10,205 nt of DNA from Robiginitomaculum sp. (GCA_027071965.1 JALSYJ010000227.1:1-10205); one strand, 5' to 3'. Shown: positions 1 through 7,472, numbered from the stretch's first letter. The notes: generated from the sequence alone by a model not told the origin. Program-made: numbers and translations.

Positions 1-363
1 GAAGCCAGAACGATATGTAAAACCAAAAAACCCTGATTTCCCAGCAGCATTTGCCGGCAGCCCATTCAAATTGCCAGATACCCGCTCACCACTGGCTCCG
101 GTGAACAAATACAAATAAGTGCTGTTGGCAGCACTGCGCTCTACCACGCCACGGTTCACACCGTTAATTCCACTAACCCGGTATAAGGAACTAAGGGCGT
201 TAATTTCCTGGGTCAGAAGAATATCGGCCTGCCGCGAAAGGGCGCCTGCTGTGGACTGGTAAACAAACAACAGCAAAATAAAAGTCGACAAGGAAAACAA
301 GAACGCAACGAATAACGTAATGCGAAAGGTTGTGGTTCGTAAAAATGCAGGTAATGGCTTCAT
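1..363 (-). CDS. Sensor histidine kinase, N-terminal part only (cut by window edge)
   Basis: An open frame starts at ATG (363-361) and runs off the window after 121 codons. The start overlaps the stop of the upstream response regulator as ATGA, the usual sign of translational coupling between partner genes. The protein begins with a short basic cytoplasmic stretch (MKPLPAFLRTTTFR), then a hydrophobic segment at about residues 16-35 that would be the first membrane helix. After it comes a polar stretch (about 36-121) that looks like the start of a periplasmic sensor domain, with GGEMF-like small residues rare and many Asn, Ser and Gly. No dimerisation/phosphoacceptor or ATPase motif lies within the window, so the kinase call rests on membrane topology and on the coupled OmpR-type regulator immediately upstream. 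The signal sensed cannot be read. The protease gene two genes upstream suggests envelope stress or misfolded protein, which is inference. Confidence 0.75.
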   Translation of the reverse strand, partial: MKPLPAFLRTTTFRITLFVAFLFSLSTFILLLFVYQSTAGALSRQADILLTQEINALSSLYRVSGINGVNRGVVERSAANSTYLYLFTGASGERVSGNLNGLPANAAGKSGFFGFTYRSGF

Positions 364-1031
364 GCCTGCAGACGATAACCCGCCCCGCGCACTGTGTGAA
401 GGAGCGGAGTTGAAAACTCCTTATCTATTTTTGCACGCAATCTGGAAACATGAACGTCAATGACATTGGTTTGCGGGTCAAAATGGTAATCCCATACCTT
501 TTCCAGCAGCATGGTTCTGGTAACCACCTGCCCGGCATGCTTCATCAAATATTCCAGCAGCCGGAATTCTCTGGGCTGCAGCAAAATATTTACACCAGCG
601 CGGCGAACAGTTCTGCTTAGCAGATCCATTTCCAGATCCCCAACCTTCAGGCGGGTTTGCACTGCATCGGGATCGCGACGACGAGCCAGCGCCTCGACCC
701 GGGCCTGCAGTTCAGCAAATGCGTACGGCTTGGTCAGGTAATCATCGCCTCCGGCCTGCAGGCCCTCAACCCGGTGATCCACATCACCAAGGGCAGATAA
801 AACCAGAACCGGAGTAGTTACGCCGTCTGATCGCAAAGTTGAAATAACCGATAAGCCATCAAGCAGGGGTAGCATTCGATCTACAATCAACACGTCATAT
901 TCTGCAATACGGGCCATTTCCAGACCGGACTCGCCATCACTGGCGTGATCTACATTATGTCCTGCCTCGCTTAGGCCCTTTTGGATATAACCTGCTGCGA
1001 CAATGTCATCTTCGATAATTAGTAAACGCAT
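360..1031 (-). CDS. OmpR/PhoB-family response regulator downstream of degP
   Basis: This 223-residue DNA-binding response regulator has an N-terminal receiver domain (about 1-115) with the acidic pocket E7-D8-D9, phosphoacceptor D51 (in IVDRMLP), S79 and K101 (in LTKPY). A winged-helix output domain follows (about 127-222) with the PREFRLLEYL helix, a DVHVSRLRAKID recognition region and the terminal VRGAGYRL wing. Length and residue pattern are normal for the family, and nothing essential is missing. ATG at 1031 is supported by an AAGG Shine-Dalgarno (1040-1043) eight bases upstream. It lies 41 bases after the stop of the Do protease and overlaps the next sensor gene by four bases, so protease, regulator and kinase probably form one operon. 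The kinase probably phosphorylates this protein, and the protease gene may be among its targets. The target genes cannot be identified from sequence alone. Confidence 0.93.
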   Translation of the reverse strand: MRLLIIEDDIVAAGYIQKGLSEAGHNVDHASDGESGLEMARIAEYDVLIVDRMLPLLDGLSVISTLRSDGVTTPVLVLSALGDVDHRVEGLQAGGDDYLTKPYAFAELQARVEALARRRDPDAVQTRLKVGDLEMDLLSRTVRRAGVNILLQPREFRLLEYLMKHAGQVVTRTMLLEKVWDYHFDPQTNVIDVHVSRLRAKIDKEFSTPLLHTVRGAGYRLQA

Positions 1032-1072
1032 GAACGCTACCTTTTTTCAAAACCTGATGGTTGTAAAACCTG

Positions 1073-2557
1073 TTAATCCATATCATCCAGGCGAAGCGCA
1101 GTATAACTCTGCCCGCGGGGGTTGCGAACCAAAAGACGTACAGCTTTTTGCTTCTTCTTACGAGCTTTCTCAATGGCCTTCGTAAAATCCTCCGGGGAAA
1201 AAACGTCCGTATTATTTGCTGAAAGAATTGCATATCCGCTACGAATGCCCTTGCGAGCTGCCTTGCTGTCAGGCTTAACCCTTACAATTCTTACGCCTCT
1301 TTTATCAGAAATACCAAGCGCATCACGGCCCTCTTCATCAAGCGGTGCCAGCACCATTCCAAACTCATCAGCTTTATCACGAGCTGTCTCCACACCTGAG
1401 GCAGACAATTTTGCTTCATCACGCTTGCCGATTTTCACCCGCAAGGTCTTTTGCATGCCATTTCGTAAAATGGTGAACTTAGCCTTGTGACCCACAAATA
1501 AATCGCCCACCCTTCTGGTAAGGTCCCGTTGATCTTCAATATCGGTACCATCCAGCTTTAAGATAATATCGCCATCCTTAAAGCCCGCGTCTGCCGCCGG
1601 GCTGTCCTCAACCACATCAGCAACCAACGCCCCAGAAGGTCGTTCCAGACCCTGGCTTGCCGCCATATCTTCATCAACCCTTTGCACTGAAACTCCAAGC
1701 CAGCCTCTGGTCACTTCGCCCTTTTCAATAAGTTCGGTGGTGATTTTTGATGCCAGTTTTGCAGGAATCGCAAACCCAATTCCAATATTGCCCCCTGAAG
1801 GTGAAAGGATTTGCGAATTAACACCAACAACATTCCCATAAAGATCAAAGGTCGGCCCACCAGAATTTCCCTGATTGATCGAAGCATCAAGCTGAATAAA
1901 ATTATAAGCACTATTACCAATTTCACGGCCGGTTGCCGAAACAATCCCGGCTGTTGCTGTTCCGCCCAATCCAAATGGGTTACCAACAGCAACCACCCAA
2001 TCGCCCACTCTTACCTTGACATCATCAGCGAACTTCACATGAGGGAATTTTTCATCGCTCTCGATTTTTAGTACTGCCAGATCTGTTCTTTGATCAGATC
2101 CAATCAGTTTTGCATCAAACTCTCTTGAGTCTTGAAAGCGAACTTTTATCTCTGTCGCATTATTTACCACATGATGGTTTGTTACCACATAGCCATCAGT
2201 TGAAATTAAAAAACCCGAACCCAGACCACGGCCTTCACGCATACGTGGGCCATCTGGCTGACCTAATCCTGGCATTTGACGCTCCAGCCACTCACGCAGC
2301 CCATCAGGTAATTCATCAAGATTACCCATAGATTGCGCAGGCAATGGTTTTTTGATTGTCACATTTATCGAAACAACCGCCGGGCTTACCTGTTCAACCA
2401 AGTCAGCAAACGAGACCGGCGTGCCCGGCTGCAGAATACCTGCCAGCGGCTTTTCATTGGCTATAGCAGCAGATGGCATGTAGGCCACTATGCCGGTGAA
2501 CGCCAATGCTGTCAGGCTAACAATAGTAATTTTTCTTAGTTGAGTGGGAAATGTCAC
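1073..2557 (-). CDS. degP: Do/HtrA-family periplasmic serine endoprotease (DegP-like)
   Basis: This 494-residue S1C-family protease degrades or refolds damaged periplasmic proteins. The N-terminus is a Sec signal peptide (basic LRK, hydrophobic core about 10-30, likely cleavage after AIA at about residue 33). The trypsin-like domain follows, with catalytic H129 (TNHHVV), D159 (TDLAVLKI) and S232 (QGNSGGP). Two PDZ domains follow: the first about 284-375 (GWLGVSVQ, AGFKDGDIILKLDG), the second about 395-480 (GVRIVRVKPDSKAARKGIRSG). The second is the more divergent. A basic patch RKKKQK sits at about 466-471. The start is GTG (2557-2555), with GGAG at 2567-2570 nine bases upstream. No ATG lies before the signal-peptide core, so GTG is the likely start. 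A 155-base gap upstream probably carries the promoter, and a two-component pair follows in the same direction. Family length and the intact triad suggest an active enzyme. Confidence 0.95.
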   Translation of the reverse strand: MTFPTQLRKITIVSLTALAFTGIVAYMPSAAIANEKPLAGILQPGTPVSFADLVEQVSPAVVSINVTIKKPLPAQSMGNLDELPDGLREWLERQMPGLGQPDGPRMREGRGLGSGFLISTDGYVVTNHHVVNNATEIKVRFQDSREFDAKLIGSDQRTDLAVLKIESDEKFPHVKFADDVKVRVGDWVVAVGNPFGLGGTATAGIVSATGREIGNSAYNFIQLDASINQGNSGGPTFDLYGNVVGVNSQILSPSGGNIGIGFAIPAKLASKITTELIEKGEVTRGWLGVSVQRVDEDMAASQGLERPSGALVADVVEDSPAADAGFKDGDIILKLDGTDIEDQRDLTRRVGDLFVGHKAKFTILRNGMQKTLRVKIGKRDEAKLSASGVETARDKADEFGMVLAPLDEEGRDALGISDKRGVRIVRVKPDSKAARKGIRSGYAILSANNTDVFSPEDFTKAIEKARKKKQKAVRLLVRNPRGQSYTALRLDDMD

Positions 2558-2712
2558 TTTTTGATACTCCAGGATTTAACGCAAACGCATTATAAGTCAG
2601 TTTGTGAGGTTAAGGCTTAATATGGGGATAGAAATATATCTGTAATCCTTCCAATTCATTACAAATTAGTAATATTTCAGAAAAGACAATTTGGCAGGAA
2701 TTTTGAAATGTT
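2558..2712 (-). promoter_or_regulatory. Candidate degP promoter region
   Basis: This is the longest non-coding stretch in the window. Reading toward degP on the minus strand, a perfect TATAAT lies at 2594-2589, about 32 bases before the GTG start. At the 17-base spacing the -35 hexamer would be AGCCTT (2617-2612), a poor match to TTGACA, so an activator or alternative sigma factor may be needed. An 11-base palindrome, TTAAGGCTTAA (2610-2620), covers that -35 position. Farther upstream are CCCCATATT (2627-2619), like a heat-shock sigma -10 but without a matching -35, and an interrupted palindrome ATTAC-N6-GTAAT (2658-2673). No GC-rich hairpin with a T-run is present, so a terminator for the upstream gene is not evident. 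Promoter strength and sigma class are inference. Confidence 0.45.
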
Positions 2713-4047
2713 TTAAGCTACCGCAGAAGCTGACGCGGCGGCACCTCTGCGACTAAGCACATTTGCAGTATCATCACCTTGATAAGCACGTGTTACGCTA
2801 ACCAATACTGAAAAATGTGTTTGCAATATTTGTGGATCGGCTTCTCCAGGATCAGCCAACATGCTGATCAAATTGGTCTCCTGCTCTCTTAGTCTCTCTT
2901 CAAGCTCTTCAGCAACCTTGTCGCGCCCGGAAGAAAAGCCTAACCTCGATGCATGGGCGAACATCATTTTCAGGAAGTGTGCGTTCAAAACCGCAGCCGT
3001 TATCATATGATCATATATCTCTACCCCCAAGTCAGGCCCTGTAAGGCCTCCACCCAAAAAGGACTTGGTTCGCGTGCGCGGCATGGCCTTGCTTATTTCC
3101 CCCCAAGACTCCTTTGCCCTGCGGTTCCAAAACTGCACAGCACGACTTGAGATACTGTATAATCTGGTGCCCCAACTGCTGTCTCTACTGATCTCAAATT
3201 CCTCAATTGACCCTGCAATTATATTGCCAAATCGCTCCATCCCCCGTTTGATATCTTCAATCTGTTCAATATTTTCAACCGGTAGCCTTGCCTGCTCCAG
3301 CAGATACTCTGCTTCATCCAGCAGCACTTCTACGATGATATTCATGTCGGTATTTACAATAACAACATCAGAACTTTGGCGTGACAGCCTTTGGATGGCG
3401 CGAAGAATTTGCTGCGGATAGCGCAATCGTTTTTTGAGCAGAAATAAAAGAAAAGGCGTAATATCCGCATCGTTTTCCACCAGCAATTCGTTCATATCGC
3501 GAAGCGGCAACAGAATTTGGTCATCCAGATCACGGGTTTGCTCGGGCCAGCCACAAACCATTTCCCCTATTTCCGGAGCAAATGACAACAAGGTGAAAAT
3601 AAGTGGAAGTTTTTTTGCCTCATCTTCGCCAACTTTAGACTGGAAATGTTGAGCAAGCTGACCTTCATTCCATAGACGACGCAATTCTACAGACATTTGT
3701 TTTTTAATATTACTGGCAACAGAGACATCATGTTTCCAGTTACTATCGGCATCCTGCGGATTATTCTTTGCATAAAACCACCAAACCTCCCGGAGCAAAT
3801 CATAAGACACCTGATCTGCCCGGTAGCAATTAGAGGTAGCCAGTTCTGTAATAGGGAAAAACAGCACATCTAAATCTGACTGGCTAATGAAATCTGGCAA
3901 TAACTCCAGCAACTCATCATATGGCAACGAAATATCACCTGAATCTCTGGCGCCGGAAAAAGCCTCGCCAAGCCGTTGTACGGCATCAGTTGGCAGTGAT
4001 TTAAAGACAGACTTTAATTTATTCTTTTTGTCCAAATGAATAGACAT
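2713..4047 (-). CDS. Uncharacterised 444-residue mostly helical protein
   Basis: I do not recognise this protein. From ATG at 4047 (AGGTG at 4054-4058, six bases upstream) it encodes 444 residues; an upstream in-frame GTG at 4056 would add only three residues and would overlap that Shine-Dalgarno. There is no signal peptide and no segment long enough for a membrane helix, the nearest being PFLLFLLKK at about 198-206. A cytoplasmic location is therefore likely. The sequence is rich in Leu, Glu, Arg and Ile and looks largely helical. Acidic helical stretches lie at about 235-285, and a charged segment that could form a short coiled coil lies at about 374-397 (DKVAEELEERLREQE). A tryptophan-rich patch EVWWFY lies at about 88-92, and W293, W307 and W315 fall in a basic region. 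The tail is a low-complexity Ala/Ser run (GAAASASAVA). No catalytic motif or nucleotide-binding loop is visible. It lies 58 bases after the kinase gene and 155 bases before degP, so it may be co-transcribed with the former. Confidence 0.85.
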   Translation of the reverse strand: MSIHLDKKNKLKSVFKSLPTDAVQRLGEAFSGARDSGDISLPYDELLELLPDFISQSDLDVLFFPITELATSNCYRADQVSYDLLREVWWFYAKNNPQDADSNWKHDVSVASNIKKQMSVELRRLWNEGQLAQHFQSKVGEDEAKKLPLIFTLLSFAPEIGEMVCGWPEQTRDLDDQILLPLRDMNELLVENDADITPFLLFLLKKRLRYPQQILRAIQRLSRQSSDVVIVNTDMNIIVEVLLDEAEYLLEQARLPVENIEQIEDIKRGMERFGNIIAGSIEEFEISRDSSWGTRLYSISSRAVQFWNRRAKESWGEISKAMPRTRTKSFLGGGLTGPDLGVEIYDHMITAAVLNAHFLKMMFAHASRLGFSSGRDKVAEELEERLREQETNLISMLADPGEADPQILQTHFSVLVSVTRAYQGDDTANVLSRRGAAASASAVA

Positions 4048-4105
4048 ATCACACACCTAGCAGAAACTGTTACCGCAGTATCCGGTGCAAAGCCTTAATT
4101 CTTCT

Positions 4106-5494
4106 TTATGATGACTTATTTTGTGCAGCTGCAGGAAGCTCCAGCCTTGCCAGCAAGCCTCCCAATTTACTTGTCTGCAATGAAAAAGTGCCGCCATAGG
4201 CATGAGCAAGATCTGAGACGATTGACAGGCCCAGCCCTGAGCCCGGCTTGGCCTCATCAAGTTTTTCACCTCTTTTAATTACTGTTTTTTGCTGATCCGG
4301 TGTTAAGCCGACACCGTCGTCCTCAATAGTAATCACCAGATTGTTTTCAGAGGTTGACCAGGCTGTTAATATGACCTCGCTATTGGCCCACTTGCAAGCG
4401 TTCTCAAGAAGATTTCCCAGCAATTCATCAAGATCCTGCTTTTCTCCTCTGAACATAAGCCCGTCTTCGACTGTTTGATGAATTTTTATATTTGTTTCAC
4501 GAAATAAACGCTTCATGGTACGGCATAGGTCACTTGCACTTACCTCTACAGGTGTTACCGCACCAAGGGCATGAGCGCGCGCCGCAGCGCTGGCCCGGCG
4601 CAAATGATGATCCACTTGCCGCGCCATACTTGATGCCTGACGATGCACCAGTTTGGAAAAGTCCGTGTCATTAGACTGGGATTCATTAATAAGAACCGAA
4701 ATAGGGGTCTTTAGGGCATGGGCCAGATTGCCAACATGTGTTCTTGCCCTAGCTACAATTTCCTTATTGTGATGCAGTAGCGTATTTAATTCACTTGCCA
4801 ATGGCGCCAGTTCTTTTGGATAGACTTTTTCAATGTTCTCTTGTCGTCCTGCGCGAATATCAGAAATTTCCTGTTCCATTTTGAAAAGTGGCCTAAGCCC
4901 ATACTGAACCTGAAAAAATATGCCCAGCAACAAGCCAATGCCAAACATTCCAAGCACACCGGTTACTGCAATGCGAAAACGGGATATTTCCTGATCGCCG
5001 GGACGACGGTCGGCCGCAGCCGTGACGATTAAAACTGTTTCCTGATCTGGTAATTGAAAAGCCTTTGTCAATGAGCGAAGTGGCTCTCCCAAAGGCCCGG
5101 ATAGTGACTGTTTTATTCCTAACCCACGATTTTTATTGGCTTCATCCAATACTTGCGGGCTTATAGCCAGTTCGGCATCAAAAAGTGAACCTGACCGCAA
5201 AACAATCTCTGTATCATCTGCATTTAATTTGGACACCTGCCAATAATAACCCGAAAAAGCACGTTCAAATCTGGGGTCTCCGGGAGGCCTTGAAAGAAAG
5301 ACTCCCCCTTCTTCGTCAGTTTCCGCATAGACAGCCAATGAATCTACAATAGCGCCAAAGCGATCATCATCAACACGGTGTACGGCTTCACGATATTGGG
5401 TGGTAAAAATCAACGCCGCCGCGATCAGCAAAACCGCGCTCCACAACCCGGCTCCAAGGGTCAGGCGATTGGCAATCGAGAAGGTATTGTTCAC
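4106..5494 (-). CDS. feuQ: Membrane sensor histidine kinase, FeuQ/PhoQ-like
   Basis: Read from GTG at 5494 this gives 462 residues. That GTG overlaps the regulator's stop as GTGA, which favours it over an in-frame TTG at 5518 that would give 470 residues and a 28-base overlap. Neither start has a strong Shine-Dalgarno, consistent with coupled translation. Numbering from the TTG (subtract 8 for the GTG), the first membrane helix is at about 22-40, a periplasmic domain of roughly 140 residues follows, and the second helix is at about 183-204. A HAMP-like linker comes next, then the phosphoacceptor H267 in NLAHALKTP. The ATPase domain has the N-box LLGNLLENACKW (N369, N373), the G1 box EDDGVGL and the G2 box GSGLGLSIV. 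All motifs for autophosphorylation are present. The ALKTP wording of the H-box and the PhoQ-like layout match FeuQ-type sensors. Its partner is the regulator directly upstream, and a secreted PepSY protein precedes both. The symbol is tentative and rests on family resemblance and gene order. Confidence 0.9.
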   Translation of the reverse strand: MNNTFSIANRLTLGAGLWSAVLLIAAALIFTTQYREAVHRVDDDRFGAIVDSLAVYAETDEEGGVFLSRPPGDPRFERAFSGYYWQVSKLNADDTEIVLRSGSLFDAELAISPQVLDEANKNRGLGIKQSLSGPLGEPLRSLTKAFQLPDQETVLIVTAAADRRPGDQEISRFRIAVTGVLGMFGIGLLLGIFFQVQYGLRPLFKMEQEISDIRAGRQENIEKVYPKELAPLASELNTLLHHNKEIVARARTHVGNLAHALKTPISVLINESQSNDTDFSKLVHRQASSMARQVDHHLRRASAAARAHALGAVTPVEVSASDLCRTMKRLFRETNIKIHQTVEDGLMFRGEKQDLDELLGNLLENACKWANSEVILTAWSTSENNLVITIEDDGVGLTPDQQKTVIKRGEKLDEAKPGSGLGLSIVSDLAHAYGGTFSLQTSKLGGLLARLELPAAAQNKSS

Positions 5495-6165
5495 TGATTT
5501 GGCGCTGAAGGGTCGCAAAGGCGATAGCCCAACCCTCGAACCGTAGTAATGCGATCCGTGCCAATTTTTTTACGCAATCGCCCGATAAACACTTCGATAG
5601 TATTTGAGTCCCTGTCAAAATCCTGATCATATATGTGCTCAGTCAACTCAGATCTGGAGATAACCCGATCTGCATGATGAGACAGATAGCTCAAAATACG
5701 AAACTCATGAGAAGTCAGTTTCAAGGGATTGCCATTGATAAAGGCTCTGGCGCCTTTGGTATCAATACACAGATCACCGATTTCAATAGTTGACGTTACA
5801 TGCCCGGCTGCACGCCTGACCAAAGCCCGCAATCGCGCCAACAATTCCTCGGTATGAAACGGTTTGGTCAAATAATCGTCCGCACCAGCATCAAACCCGG
5901 CAACCTTTTCGCTCCATCTGTCACGAGCCGTCAAAATTAGCACCGGAAAGACTTTTCCAGCCCGTCTCCAGCGCTCCAACACGGTTACTCCGTCAATTTC
6001 CGGCAGACCCAGGTCCAGAACTACAGCATCATAAGGCTCTGTTTCTCCCAGAAACAAGCCTTCCTCTCCATCAAACGCCTTATCTATTACGTATCCGGCA
6101 TCTTGCAGCGAAGACACCAATTGCCGGTTCAGATCCGGATCATCCTCTACAACAAGAATACGCAT
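5491..6165 (-). CDS. feuP: OmpR-family response regulator, FeuP/PhoP-like
   Basis: This 224-residue regulator has a receiver domain (about 1-118) with E7-D8-D9, phosphoacceptor D51 (VVLDLGLP), T79 and K101 (LTKPF). Its winged-helix DNA-binding domain (about 128-218) includes LTSHEFRILSYL, the recognition region NTIEVFIGRLRKKIG and the closing TTVRGLGYRL wing. The stretch WRRAGKVFPVLILTARDRWSE is characteristic, as I recall, of the alphaproteobacterial FeuP/PhoP group. ATG at 6165 is chosen because it gives the canonical MRILVVEDD start and has a GAGGAAA Shine-Dalgarno (6177-6171); an upstream in-frame extension would reach into the PepSY gene. Only one base separates the PepSY stop from this start, and its own stop overlaps the kinase start. 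The three genes are therefore almost certainly co-translated. In rhizobia FeuP activates genes including the cyclic glucan exporter; whether that holds here is unknown. Confidence 0.92.
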   Translation of the reverse strand: MRILVVEDDPDLNRQLVSSLQDAGYVIDKAFDGEEGLFLGETEPYDAVVLDLGLPEIDGVTVLERWRRAGKVFPVLILTARDRWSEKVAGFDAGADDYLTKPFHTEELLARLRALVRRAAGHVTSTIEIGDLCIDTKGARAFINGNPLKLTSHEFRILSYLSHHADRVISRSELTEHIYDQDFDRDSNTIEVFIGRLRKKIGTDRITTVRGLGYRLCDPSAPNQ

Positions 6166-6166
6166 G

Positions 6167-6499
6167 TCAGTTTCCTCGTGTTCCCAGAATTCTGCCGGTT
6201 TTTGCATCCACCGTTACTTCGACTACCCGCCCATCAGTACTTAACATTTTTACCTTATATCGCGCGCCACGACGGCCATGCGAGATCAAATGGGCGTCTG
6301 CCGCTCTTAATCTTGGGTATCTTTTTTGTACAATTCGCATAACTTCACTGGCCCCAAGCACATGCCCGGACTTTCTGGCGTCTCTGGCCTCATCTGCTGT
6401 AAGGGAATGCTTGAACGGAGAACCAGCTACAGCACTGCCGCCAATTACGACAGGCATCGCAAAAAGCACCAGAACAAAAATATGTACAACTTTCTTCAT
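6167..6499 (-). CDS. Small secreted PepSY-domain protein, FeuN-like
   Basis: From ATG at 6499 this encodes 110 residues: a signal peptide (MKK, hydrophobic core about 4-22, predicted cleavage after AVA at residue 25) and one PepSY-like domain (about 50-108). The domain has the pattern SEVMRIVQKRYPRLRAADAH followed by two strands, YKVKMLSTDGRVVEVTVDAKTG and ILG, typical of the fold. An ATG at 6514 would add MHGGN and lies only three bases after GGGGAG, whereas the MKK start has GGTGG four bases upstream. I prefer MKK, but both are possible. PepSY domains usually act as inhibitors or ligand-binding modules outside the cytoplasm. Position directly before a coupled regulator and kinase suggests that it modulates that kinase in the periplasm, as reported for FeuN in Sinorhizobium. 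That role is inference from gene order and fold. Confidence 0.85.
   Translation of the reverse strand: MKKVVHIFVLVLFAMPVVIGGSAVAGSPFKHSLTADEARDARKSGHVLGASEVMRIVQKRYPRLRAADAHLISHGRRGARYKVKMLSTDGRVVEVTVDAKTGRILGTRGN
6171..6177 (-). promoter_or_regulatory. Ribosome binding site deciding the feuP start
   Basis: GAGGAAA lies just inside the 3' end of the PepSY gene. Its AGGA core is seven bases before the regulator's ATG at 6165, which decides for this start over the longer in-frame reading. Confidence 0.7.
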
Positions 6500-6546
6500 G
6501 TTGCCACCATGCACTCCCCTGCCTGAACCAATAGTGAATAACTTTA

Positions 6547-7452
6547 CTAAGAATAGAAAGTGCTTCTTGGATCCTGAGTTGATAATGTTTTATCTGATTT
6601 TAGGATCTTTACCAAGTTTTTGTCTGGTGGTGAGGATAGCATAATCAAGGTACGTGCCAACAAATCCCCACGTCTTCCATTAGGCCCAACACCACCTTTA
6701 CCTTTAATGCGAAAAACTTTTCCAGACGATGTATTAGCCGGAATAGACAGGCTTACCGAGCCATCGGGTGTAGGTACTTTTACCTTGGCTCCTAGCACAG
6801 CCTCTTTTAAGGTAATTGGAACATCCATTCTTAAATTTGCCCCGTCCTCTATATAAAACTTGTGAGGAGCAACCCTGATCTCAACAATTGCATCACCTGG
6901 TGGCCCGCCACCAATGCCGGGGCTGCCTTGTGCTTTTAATCGCAGAGACTTGCCAGATTTAACTCCGGCAGGGATTTGTATCTTGATCTGTTTACCACCG
7001 GCAACCCGAACATGTTTGGTGCCACCTTTAATGGATTCAACCAAATCCACATTTAGCGTATAATGCAAGTCCTCACCACGCCGTGCAAATGACCCGCGTC
7101 CACGCATGCCTGCCTGCCTGCCAAAAAGCTCGGACAGAATATCAGCTATATCCTCATGCCCGCCCGGAGCAAAACCACCTGGAAAGCCTCCAGAACGAGC
7201 GCCTGAATTGGCATATGCACCGGTAGGACTGCCATCGGCATCTATCTCACCACGATCAAATTTAGCCCTCTCTTCTTCATTATTGAGTAGCGCAAAAGCG
7301 GCACTGGCGTTTTTGAATTTCTCTTCTGCTTTCTTGTCATTTGGGCGAATATCAGGATGCAGTTGTTTTGCCAGCTTGCGATATGCTTTTCTTATATCGG
7401 CCTGACTGGCTGATTTTGGAACACCTAAAACCTTGTAAGGATCATTAGCCAT
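6547..7452 (-). CDS. J-domain co-chaperone without zinc finger (CbpA/DnaJ C-terminal type)
   Basis: This 301-residue type II (class B) J-protein would stimulate ATP hydrolysis by a DnaK-type Hsp70 and deliver substrates to it in the cytoplasm. The J-domain (about 4-68) starts DPYKVLGV and carries the HPD motif at residues 32-34. A Gly/Phe-rich linker follows (about 75-105, with SGGFPGGFAPGG). Two C-terminal substrate-binding domains come next (about 125-285), with IPAGVKSGKSLRLKAQG and IPANTSSGKVFRIKGKG as paired strands. The CXXCXGXG zinc-finger repeats of true DnaJ are absent, so it is not the main DnaJ. ATG at 7452 has an AGGAGG Shine-Dalgarno. It follows the GTA-like gene after 50 bases and precedes the PepSY gene by 32-47 bases. 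No clear promoter is visible on either side, so read-through from upstream is possible. Confidence 0.94.
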   Translation of the reverse strand: MANDPYKVLGVPKSASQADIRKAYRKLAKQLHPDIRPNDKKAEEKFKNASAAFALLNNEEERAKFDRGEIDADGSPTGAYANSGARSGGFPGGFAPGGHEDIADILSELFGRQAGMRGRGSFARRGEDLHYTLNVDLVESIKGGTKHVRVAGGKQIKIQIPAGVKSGKSLRLKAQGSPGIGGGPPGDAIVEIRVAPHKFYIEDGANLRMDVPITLKEAVLGAKVKVPTPDGSVSLSIPANTSSGKVFRIKGKGGVGPNGRRGDLLARTLIMLSSPPDKNLVKILKSDKTLSTQDPRSTFYS

Positions 7453-7472
7453 AACAGTTCCTCCTGACTGCT
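7453..7472 (-). promoter_or_regulatory. Strong ribosome binding site in a small hairpin loop before the J-protein gene
   Basis: AGGAGG (7465-7460) is a near-ideal Shine-Dalgarno, seven bases from the ATG at 7452. The flanks AGCAGT and ACTGTT can pair over six positions, one of them G-U, leaving the Shine-Dalgarno in an eight-base loop. An alternative pairing, TAACAG (7485-7480) with CTGTTA (7457-7452), would involve the A of the start codon. The motif is clear, but any structural regulation is inference. Confidence 0.6.

Noticed and set aside
1032..1072. CAGGTTTT repeated at 16-base spacing between degP and the regulator
   Set aside because: It is a two-copy short repeat in a 41-base gap. 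The spacing does not match the usual 10-11-base phasing of OmpR-type sites, and chance is likely.
2610..2620. TTAA-N3-TTAA as a CtrA binding site
   Set aside because: CtrA sites have TTAA halves spaced by seven bases. Three bases is wrong, so it is treated as a plain palindrome.
2619..2627. CCCCATATT as a heat-shock sigma -10 for degP
   Set aside because: No CTTG-type -35 is found at 13-17 bases upstream; the nearest TTGGAA is about 21 bases away. It is kept only as a remark in the promoter entry.
4057..4269. Minus-strand open frame of 70 codons overlapping the end of the kinase gene
   Set aside because: It overlaps the conserved kinase ATPase domain in another frame and has no Shine-Dalgarno or domain that I can see.
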